In this document: positions 52,745 to 61,293 of the stretch, piece after piece
Position numbering within the stretch: position 1 is the stretch's first letter
Layout of the letters: the number at the start of each line of letters is the position of its first letter
Origin: Bacteroidales bacterium UBA4295
GTDB lineage: Bacteria > Bacteroidota > Bacteroidia > Bacteroidales > Paludibacteraceae
Assembly (NCBI GenBank): GCA_002395805.1
Contig: DGVB01000015.1
Location: 8,974 to 72,973, forward strand
Length of the DNA stretch: 64,000 bases
Direction: 5' to 3'
The notes under the pieces: generated by a model
The model's database searches: none
What the model was told of the DNA's origin: nothing
Seen by the model: the letters and a program-made list of their open reading frames with translations, nothing else
Translations under genes and position numbers: made by a program

Positions 52745-55700
52745 TTTTAGATTTGGCTCTGCTGTATGCCTGGCGCTGCTATGCGCAGGCAACAGTTGGG
52801 CAGACTACAGGCTCAACAACCCTGTCGGCCCGGACGGCTACTACATCGTCAAATGGGATTGCGAGAATAACACCTGGGCAAGTTCCAACGACGTTGAATA
52901 CGACGAGACTTTTGTACTTGCCGTAGATCTGACGGGCACCATGTATGAGAGTTGGGTGAACAACCCCCAATCCAGAAACGGAGTAAACTACCCTGTGGAG
53001 AATACGATTGTCAGTCTGAATACCTTCCGGGGTTCGAAAGGCGGCAACATGTACAAGGACAACCGCGCGCGTCTATGGCACATACGCGATAACATATACG
53101 GAGCCATGTACAACTTTGCCCAGTTCGAGACAGAAGGAGGATGGACCAATACCACTCCGGCCCTCGGCGAGCAGACCAAGATCTACGCGCGTATGTTCGC
53201 TTCCGCGACGCTATTCAGCGACCGTTGCTATCCCATAGACCCCACCCAAAAGAAAGGAAGTATCTGGGACTATCAGGAGAACTGGTGGTGCTACCAAAAC
53301 GATCAGCCGCTTTTCGTCTTTGCTCCATATACGGGTACCAAGACCGGTGCAGCATTCACGACGCAGGAGATGACGCCCGGCACGCACATTTTCTACGACA
53401 ACAACCACTACGTAATAGGCAACGGTTACGCTGCGCCGTGCTCCGTCAATGACGACCAGTGCTGCCCGTTCTTCTACCCCTTGGATCCGGTGACGCAGAC
53501 TGTCCCAGTAGGAGCTGACCTCAGCTTGGTAGCAGAGGAGAAAAGCGGCAACATGACGGGAGTGAGTTACCAATGGTACCGCTACGTGACCGCTGCAGGC
53601 GAAGCTACTGCCGTAGCCTACACCGGTCAGGGCGCACAGACGAAGACCTGCCATCCGGCTACCAACGAAGGCGAGACGGATTATACCTACTACTGTTTAA
53701 TCAGGACCGCCAACTGTCCCGATGGTGTTTACACCACCCATGCGCAGGTGATCGTTGAGAAACTCTGCCCGGACTATACCATCACCGTCGACGGTGTACC
53801 CGTCAGCGGCCCGCAGACTTTCTACCCCGGCGGATGGTACATCATCGGATGTACGAGTACTGCCGGCGCTCCGACGGCAAAGCAACTGCCTGCCGGCGCA
53901 AAAGCACATTTCGGTCATGACACGCTCTACATCCATTCGGACGCTACGACAGCACCGCTGACGATCGAGTTCCCCACCGCCGAGACAGCACAGTACGCTG
54001 CTTGTTCGGGTCTGCTGACGGGCATCATCTCGCAATGCGGCGAGGACCAGGCGTACGTCTTCAAATGGGACGACAACAAAGGTTATGCGGTGGATAACAA
54101 CGGCGTGGTACAGATGTCCACGACGGTCAATGACAACACGGCAGACCGATGGCTGGCGCTGCCTACGGGAGACCCGCAGGTATCAGGCAAAGATGTCGTG
54201 TATCTCTATAACCTCACGACGAACCGCTACCTCTACCATGGTCCCATACAAGCCACGGACGGAGGCAACATGGACTACGCCGCAGCGATCACTTCGCCGA
54301 CCGTAAGCAACAGCGACGAGTACAAATGGATCTTCTACCAGGGCGACCAGGGGCGGATCTACATTATGAATATGTCCAATATGGCAGGCAGCACATGGCA
54401 GCAAGCGCTGGTACTGCACTGCCGTAACTGGGACTACATGTACTGCCAAGGCGGCAATAACCAGCAGTATGCCATCCGCGTCTGCGGGGCAGACATGAAA
54501 GTAGGCAAGATGGTCGATTATGACGTCAGCGGCGAGATGCATACTTCGGTCAATAACCTGCAAGTGGTGACCGGTACGAGAGCCGTTCTGCCCGCCACTT
54601 CATTGGGTTGGAACGGTACGGCACCTTCCGCTATCGTCAATCTGGCAGCCGGTCAGGACACCACATTCACAGCCCGGCGCACGGACAATACGCATTCGGT
54701 CAACAGAGTGATCACCTACTCTTCCTCCAATGCGTCTGTTGCGTCCGTCGATGCTGCGACCGGTCAAGTGACGGCAGGCAACAGCGGTACCGCTACGATC
54801 ACTGCCAAGTTAAAGGACGCCGGTTGCTTCGAAGGAGCCGAACTGAGTTATCAGGTTAAGGTCAAAGGCTGTAGTGCGTTCACGTGGTCCATCGACGGCG
54901 AACCGGGTCTAAGCAAACTGATGTACCCCGGCGGATGGTATATGCTCAGTTGCACCACCGACGACGGCGCACCGACGATCACCGTCACCGGCACCGGCGT
55001 GACAACAGGAACACCGACGACCTCCGGCAACACGAAGACCGTCAAGGTGACATTAGGCGGCAATGCCACCGGGGCTATTACCCTCAAAGCGACGCTCCAG
55101 ACTGACGGTATGGATTGCGAAGACACGCAGACCGTCACCGCCAGCGAGTGTACCGAAACGGCCGCCGAGAGCCGTAAAATCGAGTGGTACAACTACAACG
55201 GCTCCACCACTTTCCCGCAATACTGGATTCATGACGGTGCGTCTGTTTATCTGAGAGACAACAACGGTTTCCTCGAAGCCGACATCGAGCATAACGACGG
55301 TAATGACCAATGGTACATCATCAAAACCGGCGATAAATGTCAGGGCGAAGATGTATTCTACCTGCAGAACGTACAGACAATGCGTTATGTTTATCGCGGT
55401 AGCCAGACGGGTAACACCGGCGGCGACTGGGAGTACACGGAAGCCTTGCTCTCCGCTACCAATGCCCAGACCGACGCTTATAAATGGATTATTTACACCT
55501 ATAACAATAAGACCGCCGTGGTCAACATAGGCGGTTTCACGGGGGCTAACTTCACCAACGGTGCCTACATGTTACACGTACGCAACTGGGAAGCTCCGGG
55601 TCTGTTCTCCAATCCGAACATCCCGTCTCCGCGGATGGTTTGCGGTAAGATGGCGAGTCAGTATGCCAGTCCTGTTTTCTACTACAAGGGCTTCACCACG

Positions 55701-57377
55701 ACGGTACCTGTCACCCAGTTCCAGACCCAGATCGCATGGAAGGACTCCGTGCCGGATGCGGTCAAAGAGGTGAAAGCCGGCGGCATCTATACCTATGCTA
55801 TCGAGCGCACCGATGCGATTCATTCGATCAATACCGAAATCACTTACGAGTCTTCCGATCCCACTTTTGCTACAGTCGATGCGAACGGGAAAGTGACCAT
55901 CGTCGGCAGCGAAGGTACAGCTACCATCAAAGCCTACCTCAGCGATGTAGGTTGTTTCAAAGGCGACACCCTCTCGTACGAGGTATTCTACTACGGATGC
56001 GAGCAATCGATTACCACCCACACGGATTATATCCTGCCCAAGCAACCCAAGACCTCAGAGGACTGCTCGTATATCGTGCTCTGGGACTGCACAAATGACA
56101 CCTGGGCGATGGATAACACTATGGAATGGGGCGAGACCTTCGTCTTTGCGGTCAATTTAGCCGGTACCGCACTCGGAGACTGGGCTATGAAACCCGCCAG
56201 CGACCCTGCCTTGGAGCGCTCTATTGCTTTTGACCGGTTCCGGATCAAGAACGACGAAGGGACACAATTCAACCTGGACGCTTCGCGCCTGTGGCATATA
56301 CGCGACACCATTTTCGGGGCGGAATTTAACTTCTCGCAAATCCCATACACGAATGGTTCGTCTTATACACCTGCGTTGGGTGAGCAGACCGAGATCGCTG
56401 CGCGTCTCTTCGGTCAGGAAACAGCCAAGGGTGCCAAATGCGGTGCTGCCGGTCCGTCCAAGGCTTGCAACTGGTGGCAATGGTCGAACGAAGGATCATT
56501 GCAGAGCGAGTTCCCGGGCGAGTGGGCGGTAGGTTCGTATGTGTCGAATAACGACCAGTACCTCTTCCGTTTCGCGCCGTACACCGGCAAGTCCGACCCG
56601 GTCATCAAGCCGGCAGACGACGACCCTCGTGACCAATGGTATGACAACCATTATTTCACCTCCATCAACGGCTATCGTTCGCCTTGCCCCAAAGCATGGC
56701 CTGCGGACCAGCAACTGACAGCGTCCGCCACCTCTATCTGTCTGGAGAAGGACGAGACGGCTACTCTACAGTTAGCCGGCAGTGAAGCCGGATGGAACTA
56801 CTCCCTCTATCAGGACAACAGCGAAGTGAGCGGTTCGACGCAGTCCGGCAATGGCGCTGCACTCTCCTGGACGGAATTAGGCGTAGGCGAATACACCGTC
56901 TTTGCCGCTGCTACCGACGAGACGGCGCAGCACTCCGACCGGATGGGAGACTGCTCCAAGACGCAAAAGATAACCGTCTCCGCCGCCATCGACTGTGTAG
57001 AGCCGGAAGTATGCGTGGACGTTATCTACCGCAAATGGGATGACTTGCTCTTCGTCAACAACGGCGATCATCTCTTTACCGCATACCAATGGTACTGCAA
57101 TGACGCCATACTGGATGGAGAGACACGTCAGTTCCTCTACACCGAAGGAGTCGTGCTCAGGGGCGACGGCAAGACCTACTACTGCGTCATGACTCTGGCA
57201 GACGGCACTACCGTCAAAGCCTGTGCGAACACTTTTGAGGCCTTCCCCGCCAGTGTAGAGACGGACAGACCGCAGCAGGCACCGGAAGTGATCAAATATA
57301 TCTACCGCGGCGGGTTGTATATCCGCTACGGATCTAAAACGTATAATGGGCAAGGAGCATGCGTAAACGGATTATAA
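52737..57377 (+). CDS. 1546-residue T9SS surface protein with duplicated novel modules
   Basis: Signal peptide to NSWA. A module near residues 20-150 (YYIVKWDCENNTWASSNDVE, RLWHIRDNIYGAMYNF) is repeated near 1110-1250 and again at the start of the protein at 61268. A second module, ricin-like (YAVDNNGVVQMS, TTNRYLYHG), plus a Big2-like unit (VITYSSSNASVASVDAATG) occurs near 440-700 and 815-1080. An Ig-like unit (VIYRKWDDLLFVNN, YQWYCND) precedes the tail (GGLYIRYGSKTYNGQG). No catalytic site is seen. It overlaps the next barrel gene by 19 bases. Confidence 0.82.
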   Translation: MNSFRFGSAVCLALLCAGNSWADYRLNNPVGPDGYYIVKWDCENNTWASSNDVEYDETFVLAVDLTGTMYESWVNNPQSRNGVNYPVENTIVSLNTFRGSKGGNMYKDNRARLWHIRDNIYGAMYNFAQFETEGGWTNTTPALGEQTKIYARMFASATLFSDRCYPIDPTQKKGSIWDYQENWWCYQNDQPLFVFAPYTGTKTGAAFTTQEMTPGTHIFYDNNHYVIGNGYAAPCSVNDDQCCPFFYPLDPVTQTVPVGADLSLVAEEKSGNMTGVSYQWYRYVTAAGEATAVAYTGQGAQTKTCHPATNEGETDYTYYCLIRTANCPDGVYTTHAQVIVEKLCPDYTITVDGVPVSGPQTFYPGGWYIIGCTSTAGAPTAKQLPAGAKAHFGHDTLYIHSDATTAPLTIEFPTAETAQYAACSGLLTGIISQCGEDQAYVFKWDDNKGYAVDNNGVVQMSTTVNDNTADRWLALPTGDPQVSGKDVVYLYNLTTNRYLYHGPIQATDGGNMDYAAAITSPTVSNSDEYKWIFYQGDQGRIYIMNMSNMAGSTWQQALVLHCRNWDYMYCQGGNNQQYAIRVCGADMKVGKMVDYDVSGEMHTSVNNLQVVTGTRAVLPATSLGWNGTAPSAIVNLAAGQDTTFTARRTDNTHSVNRVITYSSSNASVASVDAATGQVTAGNSGTATITAKLKDAGCFEGAELSYQVKVKGCSAFTWSIDGEPGLSKLMYPGGWYMLSCTTDDGAPTITVTGTGVTTGTPTTSGNTKTVKVTLGGNATGAITLKATLQTDGMDCEDTQTVTASECTETAAESRKIEWYNYNGSTTFPQYWIHDGASVYLRDNNGFLEADIEHNDGNDQWYIIKTGDKCQGEDVFYLQNVQTMRYVYRGSQTGNTGGDWEYTEALLSATNAQTDAYKWIIYTYNNKTAVVNIGGFTGANFTNGAYMLHVRNWEAPGLFSNPNIPSPRMVCGKMASQYASPVFYYKGFTTTVPVTQFQTQIAWKDSVPDAVKEVKAGGIYTYAIERTDAIHSINTEITYESSDPTFATVDANGKVTIVGSEGTATIKAYLSDVGCFKGDTLSYEVFYYGCEQSITTHTDYILPKQPKTSEDCSYIVLWDCTNDTWAMDNTMEWGETFVFAVNLAGTALGDWAMKPASDPALERSIAFDRFRIKNDEGTQFNLDASRLWHIRDTIFGAEFNFSQIPYTNGSSYTPALGEQTEIAARLFGQETAKGAKCGAAGPSKACNWWQWSNEGSLQSEFPGEWAVGSYVSNNDQYLFRFAPYTGKSDPVIKPADDDPRDQWYDNHYFTSINGYRSPCPKAWPADQQLTASATSICLEKDETATLQLAGSEAGWNYSLYQDNSEVSGSTQSGNGAALSWTELGVGEYTVFAAATDETAQHSDRMGDCSKTQKITVSAAIDCVEPEVCVDVIYRKWDDLLFVNNGDHLFTAYQWYCNDAILDGETRQFLYTEGVVLRGDGKTYYCVMTLADGTTVKACANTFEAFPASVETDRPQQAPEVIKYIYRGGLYIRYGSKTYNGQGACVNGL

Positions 57378-58267
57378 TCATATTTCTTTCGATAGGTCTG
57401 TCCCTTCCCGCCGCGGCACAGATGCACTCCGCTTTGGAGATCTCCGTCGGCGGCGGATGGAGCACCCTGGGCTACAAGGTGCAACCCACCCAGCCGGACG
57501 TGAGAGGTGTTAACAAGGGCAGTTGGGGAGCGCAGGCGCATGTGGGTTATGCCCTCTTCTTCACACCGTATGTAGGGCTGGGAGTTGGTGTAGATTTCGC
57601 CCATTATGGAGCCAATGCGTCCCTCTCGGGGATAGCACGATGGGCAGACGTCAATGATACCGAGGGGGAGACCTACGACCATCTGACCCTCATCCATTCG
57701 CTGAGGGACCAACAGGACGTCTATCAGGTGGAAATACCCCTCACACTCTATTTCTGCTACCCCCTGACGGACGAACTCGGGCTCAATATAGGAGTCGGTG
57801 CCAAGTATGCCATACCCGTTCTCACTAAAGCCTCTTTCCATGCCGATGTAGAGCATCAGGGAGACTATGGTATATGGGGGTTGAACCTGTACGACGTGCC
57901 GGCACACGGATTCTACCGCGAGAGGAATTTCCGCGGCGACTACCCTGTTTCGGTCAAAAACCAATTCTCCGTTTTCCTCAAACTCGGCCTTTCCTATGCC
58001 ATCAGCCGGAATATACAGCTCTTCGCGAATCTGTACGGCAACTACGGGTTTATGAATGCCCTGTCACCCGGGGAGTCTGAACTCGGCTTCCGAAACGACC
58101 GCGGAGGGATGGAAGAGATCCACTCCTTCATGTCCGCCTATAACGGGATCACCGCTACCAACAACATCTCCGCCAAATCGCATCCTGTTCAGGCAGGATT
58201 GGAGTTGGGAATCCGGTTTGTATTCCCTCATCAGAAAAAATATCCTTGTCGATGCATGCTCTTTTAA
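57359..58267 (+). CDS. Outer-membrane beta-barrel protein
   Basis: 302 residues with signal peptide ending AAAQ. The chain follows the PF13568-like outer-membrane barrel plan: SVGGGWSTLGYKVQ, AQAHVGYALFFTPYVGLGVGVDFAHYG, VEIPLTLYFCYPL, GLSYAISRNIQLFANLYGNYGF, and a final GLELGIRFVF strand, followed by a basic tail. It is a close relative of the barrel part of the next gene (shared FFTPYVGLGVGVDF/FFTPEWGMGLGVDF). It may carry or anchor the neighbouring surface proteins. Confidence 0.82.
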   Translation: MRKRIIIIFLSIGLSLPAAAQMHSALEISVGGGWSTLGYKVQPTQPDVRGVNKGSWGAQAHVGYALFFTPYVGLGVGVDFAHYGANASLSGIARWADVNDTEGETYDHLTLIHSLRDQQDVYQVEIPLTLYFCYPLTDELGLNIGVGAKYAIPVLTKASFHADVEHQGDYGIWGLNLYDVPAHGFYRERNFRGDYPVSVKNQFSVFLKLGLSYAISRNIQLFANLYGNYGFMNALSPGESELGFRNDRGGMEEIHSFMSAYNGITATNNISAKSHPVQAGLELGIRFVFPHQKKYPCRCMLF

Positions 58268-58272
58268 TAGTT

Positions 58273-60072
58273 ATGAAACGATTATCAATCATCACGTTAG
58301 CGCTATTATTGCTTGTTCCTACATCCGTCTTTGCGGCTAAAAACACCTTCAGCAAGCGATACAAAAACAAAACGGTCAAAGAAGTGCTGGCAGACCTCAG
58401 AGAGACTACCGGTACCCGCGTCAGTTACAAACGGAAAGAAGTAAGCAACACCCGCCGGGTGACCGTCACTTTCCATAACGCCAGCCCCGAAGAAGTGCTC
58501 AACGAACTCTTTGACTGCGAATATACCGTCACCAAGAAAGGCAAAAAAGGCAACTCTTATGTGATCACCAAACGCATCCTGCAGCAGACCGACTCCGTCT
58601 TTGCCTCTGTGCCTGTAGATACCGTCTCTTTGAGCAACAGGGTCGTCACCCAGGTGGAGCAACCCGACCAAAACAGGACGTTGCTCTACCGCGAAGAACG
58701 GCTGCTCGTCCATTATCGCGACTCTGTCCTCCATACACAAGAGCGAATCGAGCACCCGCAGGTCACCAAACAGGCCCCCGTTCATGACCAACCCGCAGAC
58801 CAGGGATCCTCGCTGCAGTTCTATTTGGGAGGCGCCTACTCCTCCATGGGATATAGGTTGAGGGACGGACAGAATCTCGGTCATATAGGAGGCGAGATCA
58901 GCCTGCGCTACGCCTATTTCTTCACGCCCGAATGGGGGATGGGACTAGGTGTAGATTTCTCCACTTACGGCTCACGCGCCAGACTGAACACCATGCTCCA
59001 GTGGAACGGACAGACCGACACCGACGGAGAGAATTACAACCACCGCGCCGTCACCCACGACTGGCAGGAGGACCAACGCACCTATATGCTCTCTATCCCG
59101 CTGACCGTCCAGTACCAGCATCGGTTCAACGACAAAACAGGTCTTTTTGCAGCCTTGGGAGGATTCGTAGGCCTGCCCTTGATCTCCCATTATCGTCTCG
59201 TGTCCGGCGCCGTAGAGCACTGCGGACAATATCCTCAGTGGAACCTCGAACTATACGGGCTCAACAATCATGATTTCTATACGGAACACATCGGAAACGA
59301 TTTTACAAAAGAGCCGCATCAGCTCTCTCTCCGCCAGATCGCTGCGGGCGTCAAACTGGACCTCGGCATGATCGTGCCGCTCAACGAGAAACTGGATCTT
59401 TTTGCCGGCGTTTACGGTTCTGTCGTATGCAATGATATCCAGTCCGAGCAGCACGAAATAGGATGGCAGCAAACAGGCTATAATGACTATCGCCGGCATG
59501 CCTTTATGCCCGAATACCAAGGCATTGCCAACTCCACCTACACGAATGCTATACGGCCGTGGGCGGTGGGCATCAAGGTCGGTATACATTTCCGACCGGC
59601 GAAGAAAGCCCCCAAACCTGTAACCGGATCCGGCTGTCTCGTTCTCAACGACACCACCTATCTCACTAAGCAACACACGGACACGATCATGCTCGCCTCG
59701 ACGGACACTATCGTCAGCCTCAAGAAGACGCTGGAGAAGTCCGTCATCTGGTTCAATGTCAACGACTACAAGCATCCGCAACTCGAGCCCGCCGACATCC
59801 TGCAACAGGTAGCAGAAATCCTCAAATCGAACCCTGCCCAGCGCGTGTATATCAACGGCCATGCCAGCGAAGAAGGCAACAAACGTACAAACCAGATACT
59901 CTCTAACCGCCGTGCGGAAACGATCGCCGACCTGCTCAAGGCTTTAGGTGTACCGGCACGCCAGCTCATCGTACACGGCTACAGCGCCGATGTGCAGTAT
60001 CAGGGCACCAGCACCACTCGTACACAACGCGAACTCAACCGCCGCGTCGAGATCATTCCGGTCAACCAATAA
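58273..60072 (+). CDS. STN-barrel-OmpA three-domain outer-membrane protein
   Basis: 599 residues. The signal peptide (to VFAA) is followed by an STN/secretin-type short domain (residues 30-100: KTVKEVLADLRETTGTRVSYKR), a linker of about 75 residues, a barrel like that of the preceding gene (185-460) and a C-terminal OmpA peptidoglycan-binding domain (RVYINGHASEEGNKRTNQILSNRRAETIADLLKAL, with the Asn/Arg pair that binds diaminopimelate). The start at 58273 is chosen for its normal signal peptide. The combination would tie a surface barrel to the cell wall. I have not seen this order often. Confidence 0.85.
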   Translation: MKRLSIITLALLLLVPTSVFAAKNTFSKRYKNKTVKEVLADLRETTGTRVSYKRKEVSNTRRVTVTFHNASPEEVLNELFDCEYTVTKKGKKGNSYVITKRILQQTDSVFASVPVDTVSLSNRVVTQVEQPDQNRTLLYREERLLVHYRDSVLHTQERIEHPQVTKQAPVHDQPADQGSSLQFYLGGAYSSMGYRLRDGQNLGHIGGEISLRYAYFFTPEWGMGLGVDFSTYGSRARLNTMLQWNGQTDTDGENYNHRAVTHDWQEDQRTYMLSIPLTVQYQHRFNDKTGLFAALGGFVGLPLISHYRLVSGAVEHCGQYPQWNLELYGLNNHDFYTEHIGNDFTKEPHQLSLRQIAAGVKLDLGMIVPLNEKLDLFAGVYGSVVCNDIQSEQHEIGWQQTGYNDYRRHAFMPEYQGIANSTYTNAIRPWAVGIKVGIHFRPAKKAPKPVTGSGCLVLNDTTYLTKQHTDTIMLASTDTIVSLKKTLEKSVIWFNVNDYKHPQLEPADILQQVAEILKSNPAQRVYINGHASEEGNKRTNQILSNRRAETIADLLKALGVPARQLIVHGYSADVQYQGTSTTRTQRELNRRVEIIPVNQ

Positions 60073-60084
60073 CAGCTTCATCTC

Positions 60085-61293
60085 ATGTTCACACTTCTTA
60101 CTATACTGACCCTTTGTCTGGACTCCACGCTGACCCTCTGTTCACCGGCAATAGACGACACACTCTTTTACGTATGGAGCACAGGGGCACAGACCTCTTG
60201 CATCGATATCACCGGTACCGCTGTCGGCGAGGCAGAGTACATCTGCGAGGCCCGCACGAAAACCTTTATCACGACCGATAACCTGATGGCGAACGGCGAT
60301 TTTGAGAACTACACCGACTATCATCAGCAGCCTACCGGCTATACCTCCGACTACGAGTATCTGCCGTTCGACCCGTATGGGACGGACCTCTATGACCAAC
60401 CGCAGTATCAGGGCAAGTCCGGTGTCTATCTGCTGTCTCATAACGCCAAGCATACCTGGCGCGATTACGCCAATGTCAGCCCCCATTCCGGCAATCTCTT
60501 TGCCATGTTCGACGCCGCTCATTCCGGCTACGCATGGAAAGCGAGCACGCCCGAGAACCCGGGGCTGCAGCTCCTGGAAGGGGGGCTGTACGTCTTCTCC
60601 TATTGGGCGGCGGATCTGAACGAAGCCTCACAGCGTTCTCACCCCGCGAAGCTGCAGTTTACTATTCGGTATAAGATGCCGGACGGAACAATGAAAAAAG
60701 AGTCTTTAGGAGAGGTGATGACCTTGGGAAAAGACAACCTCTGGCACTATTCCCAGACCTTCTGGACATCACCCGTCACCAGCGATTCTATTGAGATCGG
60801 TGTAGAGGATCTGAATGACTACTACGGTGTAGGAAACGACTTCGGTCTGGACGACATCATCTTCCAGATGGTGACCTTGGAGGACAGCAAACTCATTGAT
60901 ACCGACACTTTCCGGGTCATCACGGAGGACTGTACTCCGTGCCTGGACTTTGTGTATCGCAAGTGGAACGACGTGCTCTTTGCCGATAATACGGACGAAC
61001 AGTTCGTCAGCTATCAATGGTACGAAGACAGCGTCGCTGTGGCCGGGGCTACGGCGCAGTTTTACCAACTCACAGACACCGTCACTCCGCATTTCTACTA
61101 TGTGGAAGCCACTATGACGGACGGACGCATCCGAACCAGCTGTGTGCAGCTCTTCGAGCAGTTCCCCCCCAGCGCATCGCAAACCCCGGCGAAAAACAAC
61201 CGCCTCGTCTTGCACCAGGGACGGCTATTAATACAAACAAAAAATACTTTCTATGACCTACTCGGAAATGAACTCACTGCGCCTTCACGATAA
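60085..61293 (+). CDS. Secreted carbohydrate-binding-like protein with T9SS-like tail
   Basis: 402 residues; the N-terminus (MFTLLTILTLCLDSTLTLCSPA) is a weak signal peptide. Residues 65-270 form a jelly-roll-like domain (NLMANGDFENY, HSGNLFAMFDAAHSG, FGLDDIIFQMV) similar to CBM4/9-type binding modules. An Ig-like unit (FVYRKWNDVLFADN, SYQWYEDS) matches the one near the end of the 1546-residue protein, and the tail (GRLLIQTKNTFYDLLGNEL) is a diverged T9SS-like signal. It is 12 bases after the OmpA fusion gene and overlaps the next gene by 26 bases. Confidence 0.78.
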   Translation: MFTLLTILTLCLDSTLTLCSPAIDDTLFYVWSTGAQTSCIDITGTAVGEAEYICEARTKTFITTDNLMANGDFENYTDYHQQPTGYTSDYEYLPFDPYGTDLYDQPQYQGKSGVYLLSHNAKHTWRDYANVSPHSGNLFAMFDAAHSGYAWKASTPENPGLQLLEGGLYVFSYWAADLNEASQRSHPAKLQFTIRYKMPDGTMKKESLGEVMTLGKDNLWHYSQTFWTSPVTSDSIEIGVEDLNDYYGVGNDFGLDDIIFQMVTLEDSKLIDTDTFRVITEDCTPCLDFVYRKWNDVLFADNTDEQFVSYQWYEDSVAVAGATAQFYQLTDTVTPHFYYVEATMTDGRIRTSCVQLFEQFPPSASQTPAKNNRLVLHQGRLLIQTKNTFYDLLGNELTAPSR

